Source of the DNA: Sodalis praecaptivus
Lineage (GTDB): Bacteria; Pseudomonadota; Gammaproteobacteria; Enterobacterales; Enterobacteriaceae
Reading direction: 5' to 3'
Assembly: GCF_000517425.1 (NCBI RefSeq)
Contig: NZ_CP006569.1
Location: 3,090,760-3,154,759 of the forward strand
Length of the DNA: 64,000 nucleotides
Shown here: positions 19,478 to 29,580 of the stretch, piece after piece
Layout of the letters: every line of letters begins with the position of its first letter
Numbering within the stretch: position 1 is the first letter of the stretch
The notes under the pieces: model-generated
Told to the model about the DNA's origin: nothing
The model's input: only the letters and a program-made list of their open reading frames with translations
Databases searched by the model: none
Made by a program: the position numbers and the translations under genes

Positions 19478-19827
19478 TGCAACGGTTACCCTGTCGATAC
19501 GTAATGATGGGCTCGCCCTGCCAGGGTTCCGGCACGGGTCGCGGACAATAACGGTTCAGGCTATTAAGTGTTAGGCTAAACGTTAACATGTTATCGATTT
19601 TGACTATATGGACGCGCTTGGCTGCTGTAAAGTAGAAATACGTGATATTAATCACTGAGGTGATATTGTTCCCGAGCGCAATGCTCCGCCAGCGCGTCGG
19701 GCATCACGTCCTGAACCTGAGCGCAGCATCGCCGGCCCGGTTCTCTGGTATCGGGTTCTCTGCCATAATAGGGGCAGCTTAAAACCCGGCGGCTCGCGAG
19801 GAGTACTCGCCGCCTACAGGAGTTGTC
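19478..19827. other. Divergent promoter region iaaA / moeA
   Basis: The 350 bases between the two start codons contain no supported gene. An AT-rich section at 19560-19670 probably holds both promoters. A short symmetric element ATCAC-TGAG-GTGAT lies near 19654-19667. The 19680-19800 part is GC-rich. Confidence 0.5.
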
Positions 19828-21069
<1,242 letters not shown>

Positions 21070-21078
21070 GGAAGCAGC

Positions 21079-21834
21079 GTGGCGGAGGAATTGAGTCATC
21101 AGGAAATGCTGCGCTATAACCGCCAGATAATACTGCGCGGCTTCGATTTTGCCGGCCAGGAACGGTTAAAAGCCAGCTGTGCGCTGATTGCCGGCCTGGG
21201 CGGGCTGGGCAGCGCGGCGGCGCTGTATCTGGCCGCCGCCGGCATTGGCCGGCTGGTGCTGTTGGATTTCGATACCGTCTCGCTGTCGAATCTACAGCGT
21301 CAAGTGTTGCATACCGATGAGCGTATCGGCCAGACGAAAGTCGCCTCGGCCCGCCAGGCGCTCGCGGCGGTCAATCCGCACGTCACGCTGACCACGGTGG
21401 ACGACGTGCTGGACGATGACGGGCTGTCCGCGCTACTGGCCGAATGCGATATCGCGCTGGATTGCACCGATAATGTTGCGGCGCGCGAACAGCTCAACCG
21501 CTGCTGTTATCCGCGGCGCCTGCCGCTCATTTCCGGCGCGGCGATCCGAATGGAGGGGCAAATCAGCGTCTTTCGCTATCGGCCGGATGAACCCTGCTAT
21601 CGCTGTCTGAGCCGGTTATTCGGCGCCGAAAGCCTGACCTGCGCCGAAGCGGGGGTGATGGGGCCGCTGGTGGGGATCATCGGCGCGCTACAGGCGATGG
21701 AAGCCATCAAGGTGCTAACCGATTACGGGCAATCGCCCTCGGGAAAACTTCTGATGTTGGATGCGATGACGCTGCAACTGCGGGAAATGCGGCTACCGCG
21801 ACATCCCGATTGCGAGGTGTGCGGCGCGCCCTAA
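21079..21834 (+). CDS. moeB: Molybdopterin-synthase adenylyltransferase MoeB
   Basis: MoeB activates the C-terminus of MoaD by adenylation so that it can receive sulfur; it is an E1-like enzyme. The nucleotide-binding motif GLGGLG (residues 39-44) and two zinc-binding CxxC pairs (Cys173/Cys176 and CEVC at the C-terminus) are present. Length is 251 residues (E. coli 249). The start is GTG at 21079, following AGGGA, which gives MAEELSHQEMLRYNRQI as in the family. It is convergent with rlmF, whose stop is 20 bp away. Confidence 0.97.
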   Translation: MAEELSHQEMLRYNRQIILRGFDFAGQERLKASCALIAGLGGLGSAAALYLAAAGIGRLVLLDFDTVSLSNLQRQVLHTDERIGQTKVASARQALAAVNPHVTLTTVDDVLDDDGLSALLAECDIALDCTDNVAAREQLNRCCYPRRLPLISGAAIRMEGQISVFRYRPDEPCYRCLSRLFGAESLTCAEAGVMGPLVGIIGALQAMEAIKVLTDYGQSPSGKLLMLDAMTLQLREMRLPRHPDCEVCGAP

Positions 21835-21854
21835 CCTTAGCACCCGCCGCGCCA

Positions 21855-22895
21855 TCAGTCGCGCCAGCGGCGCGCGGCCCACTCCGCCTGGCCCGTTGCA
21901 TCATAAAAACTCCAGGCGACAAAACGGCTGATTTTCTGTCCCTGCCCCATTTGCACCGTGCGCACCGCGCTGGCGCCCGCTTGCTCGATGGCGCGATACA
22001 GCGGCGCTAACGAACTGCTCTTCGACAACAACGCCGTGAACCACAGGCAGTGACGCGCATAGGCAACGCTTTCCGCGACCATACGGCGGACAAATGCCAG
22101 CTCGCCGCCTGGACACCATAGTTCATTATGCCGACCGCCAAAATTGGCTGCCGCCGCGTCGGTGTGGCGCACCGGGAAACCGTCGCCCGCTGCGCCACCC
22201 CGATCCCCCGCACCGAGGGTGCTTCCCCGCCGGCGCTGCGTCGACCGTGCCAATTGGATCTGCTTACGTCGCGTGCTGGCCTCGGCCTCGCGCGCCGATG
22301 CGTGAAACGGCGGATTGCACAAGGTGGCGTCGAATCGTTCCGCCGCACCAATGATACCGTCAAAGATAGCCGCCGGCTGGGATTGTCGACGCAGGCGCAA
22401 CGCGCCCGCCAGCGAGGGATTCATGTCGGCGAGGTGTCGCGCCCAGCGCAGCGAGGGCGGATCGATATCCGAACCGGTGAAGCGCCAGCCGTATTCATGA
22501 TGGCCTATGATGGGGTAAATACAATTGGCGCCGACGCCGATATCCAGCAGCATCACGCGCCGACCGCGCGGAATGTTGCCGCCGTTGCCGGCCGCCAGTA
22601 GGTCCGCCAGGTGATGCAGATAATCCGCCCGTCCCGGGACCGGCGGGCAGAGAAACCCGGCGGGGATATCCCAGTGCCGCAGGCCGTAATGGTGCAGCAA
22701 CAGCGCGCGGTTGAGCAGGGTCACCGCCGCCGGCGAGGCGAAATCCACCGAGGGCGTACCGCCGGGCGTCGGCCGGACAAACGGGGCCAGCGGCGGGCAA
22801 GCGGCCACCAGCGCGGCGAAATCATAGCGGCCACGGTGGCGATTGCGCGGATGTAAGGACGTCTTTTCCGCTGTGGGCGGAACGGATTTTTTCAC
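21855..22895 (-). CDS. rlmF: 23S rRNA (adenine1618-N6)-methyltransferase RlmF with internal insertion
   Basis: RlmF methylates A1618 of 23S rRNA using S-adenosylmethionine. The SAM-binding LDIGVGANCIYP (about 117-128) and catalytic NPPF (194-197) are intact, as are the N-terminal LHPRNRH and the C-terminal GGELAFVRRM and MGQGQKISRF. The 53 residues between NPPF and NFGG compare with 26 in the E. coli protein; the extra 27 or so are Arg/Gly/Ala-rich and unlike the family. The gene stays in frame, so it may still work. The start is GTG at 22895; no ATG fits. Confidence 0.88.
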   Translation of the reverse strand: MKKSVPPTAEKTSLHPRNRHRGRYDFAALVAACPPLAPFVRPTPGGTPSVDFASPAAVTLLNRALLLHHYGLRHWDIPAGFLCPPVPGRADYLHHLADLLAAGNGGNIPRGRRVMLLDIGVGANCIYPIIGHHEYGWRFTGSDIDPPSLRWARHLADMNPSLAGALRLRRQSQPAAIFDGIIGAAERFDATLCNPPFHASAREAEASTRRKQIQLARSTQRRRGSTLGAGDRGGAAGDGFPVRHTDAAAANFGGRHNELWCPGGELAFVRRMVAESVAYARHCLWFTALLSKSSSLAPLYRAIEQAGASAVRTVQMGQGQKISRFVAWSFYDATGQAEWAARRWRD

Positions 22896-22916
22896 GGCAA
22901 ACTCATTGGGCTAACG

Positions 22917-22945
22917 GCCGGCGCCCGCAAGTGCGGGACGCCGGC
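22917..22945. other. Strong GC hairpin between ybiT and rlmF
   Basis: GCCGGCG-CCCGC pairs with GCGGG-CGCCGGC around a 4-nt loop AAGT with one bulged A. It lies 21 nt upstream of the rlmF start on the transcript that would come from ybiT, so it may be a 3' stabiliser of ybiT mRNA or a structure in the rlmF leader. There is no T run. Confidence 0.5.
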
Positions 22946-22991
22946 GCGGGGTAAGGCAAACCTTGGCCGCGGCAATAATAACCCGAGCAGG

Positions 22992-23097
22992 TTCGGCGCA
23001 CGCTTGGCCGCGCAGGTGAATAATGTCGCGGGCGCAACCCCTACCTGGGCCGCGCGCAGATTACGCCTGAAGATTCGGCGCACGCGTGACCGCGCAA
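22992..23097. repeat. Imperfect direct repeat downstream of ybiT
   Basis: TTCGGCGCACGC followed by TG and CCGCGCA occurs at 22992 and again at 23074, an 82-bp spacing. The copies differ by a few bases. It resembles the start of a minisatellite like the other arrays in this window. Confidence 0.5.
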
Positions 23098-23115
23098 GGA
23101 GAGGCCATTACCGAT

Positions 23116-24711
23116 TCAGTTCACACCCTGACTGCGCAGGTAGTCTTCATAGTTGCCGCTAAAATCGACCACCCTGTCCGGCAGGATTTCCACGATACGC
23201 GTTGCCAGCGAACTGACGAATTCGCGGTCATGAGAGACAAACAGCAGCGTCCCCTGATACAGCTCAAGGGCGGCGTTCAGCGATTCGATGGACTCCATAT
23301 CCAGATGGTTGGTGGGCTCGTCCATCAGCAAGATATTGGGCTTTTGCATCATCAGCTTACCAAACAGCATCCGGCCCTTCTCGCCGCCGGACAGCACGCC
23401 AACCGGCTTTTTAATATCATCCTGGCCAAACAGCAGCCGGCCAAGAATGCCGCGCACCGCCTGCTCATCGTCGCCGGCCTGTTTCCACTGGCTCATCCAG
23501 TCGAACACCGTCATCGTCTCGGCGAACTCGGCGGCGTGATCCTGGGCGTAATAGCCGATATTGGCGTTTTCCGACCATTTTATCTCACCGCTTTGCGGCG
23601 TCAGCTCGCCCATCAGCGTTCTGAGCAGGGTGGTCTTACCGATACCGTTGGCGCCGAGAATCGCCACTTTCTCACCCACCTCCACCATCATATTCAGGGC
23701 GCGAAATAGCGGCGACGCCGCCTCGAAGCCCTGGGTCACCTGCTCTACCTGTAGAGCATTACGAAACAGTTTCTTCTCTTGCTCAAAGCGGATAAACGGA
23801 TTTTGCCGGCTGGAGGCTTTGATTTCGTCAAGCTTGATCTTATCGATCTGCCGGGCGCGAGAGGTCGCCTGGCGCGATTTGGACGCGTTAGCGCTAAAGC
23901 GGCTGACGAACGACTGCAGCTCGGCAATCTGGGCTTTTTTCTTGGCATTATCCGCCACCAGCCGTTCGCGCGCCTGCGTCGATGCCGTCATATACTCGTC
24001 ATAGTTGCCCGGATAGATGCGCAACTCGCCATAATCCAAATCCGCCATATGGGTGCAGACCATGTTCAGGAAATGCCTGTCATGGGAGATGATGATCATC
24101 GTGCTGTTGCGCTCATTCAGCACCTGCTCCAGCCAGCGGATGGTATTGATATCCAGGTTGTTGGTCGGTTCGTCAAGCAACAGAATGTCTGGATTGGCAA
24201 ACAGCGCCTGCGCCAACAGCACGCGCAGCTTCCAGCCGGGCGCCACTTCGCTCATTGGACCGTAATGCTGTTCCAGCGGAATGCCGACGCCCAGCAGCAG
24301 CTCGCCGGCGCGCGCCTCCGCGGTATAGCCATCCATTTCACCGTACAGCACTTCCAAATCCGCCACCCGGTATCCCTGCGCTTCGCTCATCTCCGGCAGG
24401 GCGTAAATGCTATCGCGCTCCTGTTTGACCGCCCACAACTCGCCATGGCCCATGATGACGGTATCCAACACGCTATTTTGTTCAAAAGCGAATTGATCCT
24501 GGCGCAATTTACCGAGGCGCTCGTTGGGATCCAGGCTGACGTTGCCGGCGGTAGGCGTCAAATCGCCGCCCAAAATTTTCATCAGGGTAGATTTACCGCA
24601 GCCGTTGGCGCCAATGAGGCCGTAGCGGTTGCCGCCGCCAAACTTGACGGAAATGTTCTCGAACAGCGGTTTACTGCCGAATTGCATGGTGATGTTATTA
24701 CTGATCAGCAA
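23116..24711 (-). CDS. ybiT: ABC-F family ATPase YbiT
   Basis: This is a soluble protein with two ABC ATPase domains of the ABC-F class, which act on ribosomes rather than in transport. Both Walker A motifs (GANGCGKS and GANGIGKT) and both Walker B/DEPTNNLD and DEPTNHLD motifs are present, with the linker region [19 protein letters not shown] between them. Length is 531 residues against 530 in E. coli, with very high similarity. The frame begins with TTG at 24711 (AAGAG 8 nt upstream); an ATG eight codons later is the fallback start. It is the upstream gene of rlmF on the same strand. Confidence 0.95.
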   Translation of the reverse strand: MLISNNITMQFGSKPLFENISVKFGGGNRYGLIGANGCGKSTLMKILGGDLTPTAGNVSLDPNERLGKLRQDQFAFEQNSVLDTVIMGHGELWAVKQERDSIYALPEMSEAQGYRVADLEVLYGEMDGYTAEARAGELLLGVGIPLEQHYGPMSEVAPGWKLRVLLAQALFANPDILLLDEPTNNLDINTIRWLEQVLNERNSTMIIISHDRHFLNMVCTHMADLDYGELRIYPGNYDEYMTASTQARERLVADNAKKKAQIAELQSFVSRFSANASKSRQATSRARQIDKIKLDEIKASSRQNPFIRFEQEKKLFRNALQVEQVTQGFEAASPLFRALNMMVEVGEKVAILGANGIGKTTLLRTLMGELTPQSGEIKWSENANIGYYAQDHAAEFAETMTVFDWMSQWKQAGDDEQAVRGILGRLLFGQDDIKKPVGVLSGGEKGRMLFGKLMMQKPNILLMDEPTNHLDMESIESLNAALELYQGTLLFVSHDREFVSSLATRIVEILPDRVVDFSGNYEDYLRSQGVN

Positions 24712-25300
24712 AGGAGAGACTCTTAATAAAGTGTGACATTCGCCATATTATGCCATAAAGCGGCGCGAGATGGCGCCAAATCTGTCGTCTGTTGCGATAG
24801 GATGACGACACGACGCGCAACAGGGCCGTTTCGCAAGCCGGGCGGCAAAATGGCAAAGCCCCACCCCAGAGAAGGAGGACCGAACGCAGGGGGGAAATGC
24901 GCCAGAGGCGAAAGGGTCTCGGCCACGCGCCTGTCAGCGAGGCCCGCGCGCGGGTGGGGTCGATAAACGCAAAGCGCATTACGGGTAACCAAAGGGGAAA
25001 CGCCAGTGGCGTTATGTCAGGCACGAAGGAGGTCGGCGTCCAATCACGCTGCGGTAAGTGATGCATGACAGCGACGCGTCAAGCATGGGTAGTCTTCGCT
25101 TCAGGAAGGGTGTCGTCAGGCAGATTGCGGGAGAAAGCAAGTAGAGGCGTCTGGCTCGAGGACGAAACGGTTGCCAAGGCGCGGGGCGATCATAAGGCGC
25201 GCAAAAAAAACGGCGCGCCTTCACCCGGTGAAACGTCAAACCTTCCACCGGAGCAGTCATCAGGCGGCAAAGCCACGAAGGGTTGCCGCCCGCATGAGAC
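24712..25300. other. Spacer between ompX and ybiT
   Basis: No gene is supported in these 589 bases. A hairpin just past the ompX stop (GGCGGCAA at 25263-25270 with TTGCCGCC at 25283-25290) may end or stabilise the ompX transcript; it lacks a T run. In E. coli ldtB and other genes lie in this interval and are not recognisable here. Confidence 0.5.
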
Positions 25301-25819
25301 TTAGAAGCGGTAACCTACACCGGCAATCCAGGTACCGACGTCGGTGGAACGGATACGGCTTTGTTCATAGGAGACGTCAAGCGCAACGTTTTCCATCGGG
25401 TTGAACTGCAGACCGGCACCGTAGGCAACGCCGACATCGCTGCTGCCGCCACGGCGATTACCGTCCTGGGCATTCGAGATGGATTTGCCATAGCCCAGAC
25501 CGACGACGCCGTACAGGCTGGCCCAATCATTGATGCGCCAAGCCGGACCAGCGGTGAAGCCGTAGTATTGACCTTTATCGTAATCGCCGCTTTCAGCGCG
25601 GTTTTTTTCGATATAGGTGAACGAGGAGATCACGCCCAGCGGCTGGTCATTGTCCCACTCGTAGCGGTATTTTAAGTTAAAGCCGTTAGCTTTGTTCGCT
25701 ACGCCCTGCAGGTCACCCTGTGCGTAACCGGCGGAAACGGTGCTTTCACCTGCTGTTGCGGAACCTGCTGCCACTGCCAAAACGCAAGCTAAAGCTGAAA
25801 GACATGCAATTTTTTTCAT
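25301..25819 (-). CDS. ompX: Outer membrane protein OmpX
   Basis: OmpX is a small eight-stranded outer membrane beta-barrel. The 172-residue precursor (E. coli 171) has a signal peptide cleaved after ATA near residue 23, mature start GESTVSAGYAQGD, strands such as NGFNLKYRYEWDN and SLYGVVGLGYGK, and the terminal aromatic residue in VGYRF required for outer-membrane assembly. The ATG at 25819 follows GAGGTGG; longer in-frame starts upstream are not needed. The leader is AT-rich. E. coli ompX neighbours rhtA and dps; rhtA is missing here. Confidence 0.96.
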   Translation of the reverse strand: MKKIACLSALACVLAVAAGSATAGESTVSAGYAQGDLQGVANKANGFNLKYRYEWDNDQPLGVISSFTYIEKNRAESGDYDKGQYYGFTAGPAWRINDWASLYGVVGLGYGKSISNAQDGNRRGGSSDVGVAYGAGLQFNPMENVALDVSYEQSRIRSTDVGTWIAGVGYRF

Positions 25820-26758
25820 AACCACCTCAAATGTGAATGTACGTCCTAACCATGAAAATATACCAAAACCTAGCATGAAACTCTGCTTAATAATTGTTGT
25901 CCAAGTAAAGGTATCGTGTAACATAAGTTTTCAGACACTTCTATCCTATTCATTTTACTTATGTTTTGAACCGCCGTCCCAAAAGGACCTTTACTTATCC
26001 TTACAACATATCCAGAACATTCCGAATCGACCGTTTAAAAAATAGACCTTTACCGATGATTTTGCCTATTTTTTTACGTTTTTTTTTCACGCTTCCGTAC
26101 AGGCGAAACGGCAAAAAAAGAAATCTCATTTAATAAGTATTTAATTTCATACCTTGCCGGCGGGCTTATTTTCGCCCTCAACGGCAGAAAAAGCACTTTT
26201 GCGCCGCGCGCAAGAAGGTCTTAAAACGAAATAATAATTATTCCCAACGCAGTGCCACGCAGTGGGTGTCCAAAAATAGATTCCCTGCCTTTAAACAATA
26301 GCGGCGGCGCGGTGCTGAAAAGGGCGTTATATCTCGCTCACCGCCTGGGCGTTATCCCGCTGCCGAGGAAAGAATAGAGCCAAATAGCGGGGAATAAAAG
26401 CGCCACCTGCACTGAAAATATAAGATGTCTTCATTAAACCCGCCGCTTTTTATTCCCGCTGGCTATAACCTCATCGCCCGTAGCCACCATGCCCCCGTGA
26501 GAGGCGGTTGCGCAAGGGGAAGAATCGGAGGAGGATAGAACCTGCCCTTATTCCCTACCCGCATCCTCGCCGGCAGGGCGTGGCAGCGCAGCCTACCGTC
26601 GCAAGCGCGGACGATTACGCAAAACCCCCGGCGCCGTCGCGGCATCCGAAAAACGCGCGCAGGCCAGTGCTGATACACAGGTCTGACTGTCAGCCGGCAT
26701 TGCTATTGCGCCCCGTCTGCTGCATGGCGCAAACGGTCGGCATGCTTGAAGCGCTAAT
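25820..26758. other. Large spacer upstream of ompX
   Basis: No gene is supported over 939 bases. The part 25820-26450 is AT-rich and should contain the ompX promoter and regulatory region. The part 26450-26758 is GC-rich. E. coli rhtA would lie in this interval, but no fragment of it could be recognised. Confidence 0.5.
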
Positions 26759-27001
26759 TTGGCCGCTGTGGATGACGTGTCCCACGTGCTTGCTGGGCTG
26801 ATGTTGCCGCTAGGAATGACGCGTCCAACGTGCTTGCTGGGCTGATGTTGCCGCTAGGGATGACGCGTACAACGTGCTTGCTGGGCTGATGTTGCCGCTA
26901 GGGATGACGCGTTCAACGTGCTTGCTGGGCTGATGTTGCCGCTAGGGATGACGCGTTCAACGTGCTTGCTGGGCTGATGTTGCCGCTAGGGATGACGCGT
27001 C
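26759..27001. repeat. Tandem repeat, 44-bp unit, about five and a half copies
   Basis: The landmark GATGACG (first copies with small changes) occurs at 26771, 26815, 26859, 26903, 26947 and 26991, an exact 44-bp period. Each unit also contains CAACGTGCTTGCTGGGCTG and TGTTGCCGCTAGG. Copies 3 to 5 are nearly identical and the first is most diverged, suggesting recent expansion from one end. There are no unique spacers, so it is not a CRISPR array. Confidence 0.93.
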
Positions 27002-27248
27002 CTGCATAAATGGCATAGCCGGCAGCGTAGCGGCGAGTAATGCTACCGCGCGTCGCCAGCGCCGTACGCTGGGCCTACAGCGCCAATCACGCCGGCGTGG
27101 ACGGCGCCAGAGGGTGTCATTGCCTCACCGTCCTTTCCGGCGGTTATAGGCGAGAGACTGTGGTGGCAGCGGATGCGGCCGCGGCCAAGTCGATTAAGAT
27201 AATAAATCAGCGATAGCTTTGATAGGGAGCAAGATTCTAAATCGCTGC

Positions 27249-27254
27249 TATAAT
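27249..27254 (+). promoter_or_regulatory. Probable -10 element of dps
   Basis: TATAAT within GCTATAATTA lies 59 bp upstream of the dps start. The preceding C/T context and the absence of a good -35 box resemble sigma-S promoters, and E. coli dps is sigma-S and OxyR controlled. The sigma-factor assignment is an inference. Confidence 0.5.
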
Positions 27255-27312
27255 TATTATCTGAATGAAATTAAAAACGAGCCGTTACGAACTAATAAGA
27301 GGATGAGTAATT

Positions 27313-27816
27313 ATGAGTACCGCTAAACTGGTTAAAACGAAATCTTCTGAACTCATTTTTACGCGCAATGATGTGGACGAACAGGTTAAAACCTCGACTA
27401 TCGCCACGCTTAACCGTATTGTGATTGAACTGGTGGATCTGGCGCTAATCACCAAACAGGCGCATTGGAATATGCGTGGTAACAACTTTATTGGCGTGCA
27501 TGAAATGCTGGACGGTTTCCGTACCGCTATTCTTGACCATCAGGATACGATTGCCGAACGCGTGGTGCAACTGGGCGGCGTCGCGTTGGGTACGGTGCAG
27601 GTGACCAATGATAAAACCCCGCTGAAAAGTTATCCGACCACTATTCATACGGTGCAGGATCATTTGAGAGCCCTGGCCGACCGTTATGGTATTGTCGCTA
27701 ACGATGTACGCAAGGCAATCACCGAAGTTGAGGATGAAGATACGGCTGATATCTTCACGGCGGCTTCCCGCGATCTGGATAAATTCCTGTGGTTTATCGA
27801 GTCTAACATCGAATAA
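27313..27816 (+). CDS. dps: DNA-protecting ferritin-like protein Dps
   Basis: Dps forms a dodecamer that coats DNA in starved or oxidatively stressed cells and oxidises iron with hydrogen peroxide. The length of 167 residues equals that of E. coli. The ferroxidase residues His51, His63, Asp67 and Glu82 are all in place ([19 protein letters not shown]). The lysine-rich N-terminus used for DNA binding ([11 protein letters not shown]) is retained. The ATG at 27313 follows AAGAGGA. Two hairpins follow the gene, the second a clear terminator. Confidence 0.98.
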   Translation: MSTAKLVKTKSSELIFTRNDVDEQVKTSTIATLNRIVIELVDLALITKQAHWNMRGNNFIGVHEMLDGFRTAILDHQDTIAERVVQLGGVALGTVQVTNDKTPLKSYPTTIHTVQDHLRALADRYGIVANDVRKAITEVEDEDTADIFTAASRDLDKFLWFIESNIE

Positions 27817-27824
27817 ATCCGCGT

Positions 27825-27848
27825 CAGTGCCAACGCGGGTTGGCACTG
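27825..27848 (+). other. Hairpin after dps
   Basis: CAGTGCCAAC and GTTGGCACTG form a perfect 10-bp stem with a GCGG loop just after the dps stop. No T run follows; it probably stabilises the mRNA 3' end ahead of the terminator. Confidence 0.6.
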
Positions 27849-27867
27849 GCTTGCGTAATACCCTAAA

Positions 27868-27896
27868 GGCCGACGGCACGATCGTCGGCCTTTTTT
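27868..27896 (+). terminator. Rho-independent terminator of dps
   Basis: GGCCGACG and CGTCGGCC form an 8-bp stem around GCACGAT and are followed by six T. It separates dps from ybiI. Confidence 0.9.
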
Positions 27897-27938
27897 ACTG
27901 ACTCATTTTTCACTGACTTAATGGCCGGAGGTGACACC

Positions 27939-28205
27939 ATGGCAAGTGGATGGGCGCCGGAGGGTGCCGTGCAGGATCAAATTGATGCCACTCTCAACGA
28001 TGCGGTACAGCGCGTTCGACAGGGGCTTACCGGCGGCGTAAGCGCGCAATATTGCCAGGAATGCGGCGATCCCATTCCCGAGCCGCGCCGTGCTGCAGTG
28101 CCTGGCGTGCAGTTATGTCTGACCTGCCAACGCGAACAGGATAAACATCGAGCGAGTTATGCCGGCTACAATCGCCGCGGCAGTAAAGATAGCCAGCTGC
28201 GTTAG
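27939..28205 (+). CDS. ybiI: DksA/TraR-type zinc-finger protein YbiI
   Basis: This 88-residue protein belongs to the DksA/TraR zinc-finger group. The four zinc-binding cysteines are Cys39, Cys42, Cys60 and Cys63 in CQECGDPIPEPRR and VQLCLTCQ. The C-terminus GYNRRGSKDSQLR is the same as in E. coli YbiI, which has the same length. The ATG at 27939 follows GGAGGTGA. The role is not established; related proteins bind RNA polymerase. It follows the dps terminator and is transcribed independently or by read-through. Confidence 0.95.
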   Translation: MASGWAPEGAVQDQIDATLNDAVQRVRQGLTGGVSAQYCQECGDPIPEPRRAAVPGVQLCLTCQREQDKHRASYAGYNRRGSKDSQLR

Positions 28206-28441
28206 GGTAGCGCTGACCGTGCATGGCGACCGTGCCGCCCCAACGCGGTACACGTCCGGTGCAGAGGGCGCATCGACGGCGCAGGGGCGAGAAGGACCTG
28301 CACGGTCTGGCCCCGCTCTTGGCACCCTCGGATAAGCGCGCCGGCCGCAGGCCGCCTATAATCGACGTTTTACGATTCGGCCTGTGGCCTGCGCACGGGC
28401 GAGCCACATGGTGGCGTAAGCATTGGCTGGAGGATGCCGAT

Positions 28442-29083
28442 ATGACCCGCAGTTCGCACTACTTTTACGAACCGGCGCTAGGCCACGGTTTGCCGCACGA
28501 CCCGTTAAACGCCATCATTGGCCCGCGGCCCATTGGCTGGATAGCGTCGGTTAATGCCAAAGGCCAGCGCAATCTGGCACCCTACAGCTTTTTCAATTGT
28601 TTCAACTATCATCCGCCGATCATCGGCTTTTCCAGCGCCGGCTGGAAAGATAGCGTGGCGAATATCCACGCCACCGGGGAATTCGTCTGGAATCTGGTCA
28701 CGCGTCCCTTGGCCGCCGCCATGAACGAGACCTCCGCCTCGCTTCCCGCCGGCGAGGACGAATTTGCTGTTGCCGGCCTGACGCCTGTCCAAGGGGAGCG
28801 GGTGAAGGCCCATCGCGTGGCCCAAAGCCCGGTCAATTTTGAATGTCGTCTGAGTCAGTGTATTGCGCTGGTGGACGCCAGCGGCCACGAAACCGGCAGT
28901 TGGCTGGTATTAGGGGAAGTGGTGGCGGTGCATATCGATCGCCGGCTACTGGATGCCGACGGCGTGTATCAGACCGCCGCCGCGGAGCCGGTACTGCGCG
29001 GCGGCGGTCCTAGCGCCTATTTTGGTATCTCCGCACAGCAGCGCTTTGACCTGGTGCGTCCCGACGATCGCAACCGTCGCTAA
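28442..29083 (+). CDS. Flavin reductase family protein (FMN-binding split barrel)
   Basis: This 213-residue protein matches the flavin reductase-like split-barrel fold: IGPRPIGWIASVNAKGQRNLAPYS-type N-terminal flavin-contacting segment, PIIGFSS, and NLVTRPLAAAMNETSA. Such proteins bind FMN and act as flavin reductases or small oxygenase partners; the substrate is not known. The ATG at 28442 follows GGAGGATG. A 236-bp gap separates it from ybiI. No oxygenase partner is adjacent, so it may work alone. It is not at this place in E. coli. Confidence 0.85.
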   Translation: MTRSSHYFYEPALGHGLPHDPLNAIIGPRPIGWIASVNAKGQRNLAPYSFFNCFNYHPPIIGFSSAGWKDSVANIHATGEFVWNLVTRPLAAAMNETSASLPAGEDEFAVAGLTPVQGERVKAHRVAQSPVNFECRLSQCIALVDASGHETGSWLVLGEVVAVHIDRRLLDADGVYQTAAAEPVLRGGGPSAYFGISAQQRFDLVRPDDRNRR

Positions 29084-29235
29084 GCCGACGCCGACGGACG
29101 CTGCGGCAGGTGTAAAGATAATGGGACGGTGTTATCAAAAAAAATGATGGTCTCGTTCAAAAATTTTTTAAGCAAAATCGTATCAGCCAGCGTATTATAC
29201 GCTTCCGTTATGATATAGTTTACAGAGTGATTAGT

Positions 29236-29466
29236 ATGAAACTCTCATTTAAGACTGCTATTATTCTCTGCGCCGTGGCCCTAAGTCAGGGCGCCGTCGC
29301 TTCCCGTCTCACGGATATGCCGCGCGATCCGCGCAGCGACAGCGCCTGCATGGCGCAGACCACCGCCGACACCGCCGGCCGCTGCCCCGCCCAGCGGTTT
29401 TCCGCCGAAAATAACCAGGCCATCAAAGGCTACAGCCCGGAATACCATCAACAGCACGGCGCTTAA
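29236..29466 (+). CDS. Small exported protein of unknown function
   Basis: This 76-residue protein has a clear signal peptide (KLSFKTAIILCAVALSQG core, cleavage probably after AVA near residue 22), leaving a mature part of about 54 residues that is polar and has two cysteines (SACMAQ and GRCPAQ) able to form one disulfide. I do not recognise the family. The ATG at 29236 follows AGAGTG; an in-frame GTG lies three codons earlier. An AT-rich stretch with TATGAT at about 29210 could be its -10 box. Its 3' third is repeated in degenerate form directly downstream. Confidence 0.6.
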   Translation: MKLSFKTAIILCAVALSQGAVASRLTDMPRDPRSDSACMAQTTADTAGRCPAQRFSAENNQAIKGYSPEYHQQHGA

Positions 29467-29470
29467 CGCC

Positions 29471-29567
29471 GGCCGCTGCACTGCCCGCGCTTCGCCGCCG
29501 AGAATCAACTCACCCGGCCAGCAAAGGCTACCTCTCGGGGTACCCTCGGACAGCGCGGCGCCTAGCG
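29471..29567 (+). pseudogene. Degenerate tandem copy of the end of the preceding gene
   Basis: Starting with GGCCGCTGC at 29471, this stretch aligns with 29377-29466 of the preceding gene at a 94-bp offset. Shared parts include CCGCCGA(A/G)AATAA/CAA and CAAAGGCTAC and the end GCGGCGCCTAG versus ACGGCGCTTAA. Small insertions and deletions break the frame, but RFAAENQ in one frame matches RFSAENNQ of the intact copy. It has no start codon of its own. Confidence 0.6.
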
Positions 29568-29580
29568 CCCGGCCTTTTGC

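Noticed and set aside
26759-27001. CRISPR array
   Set aside because: The 44-bp units are contiguous without unique spacers, and no cas genes are present.
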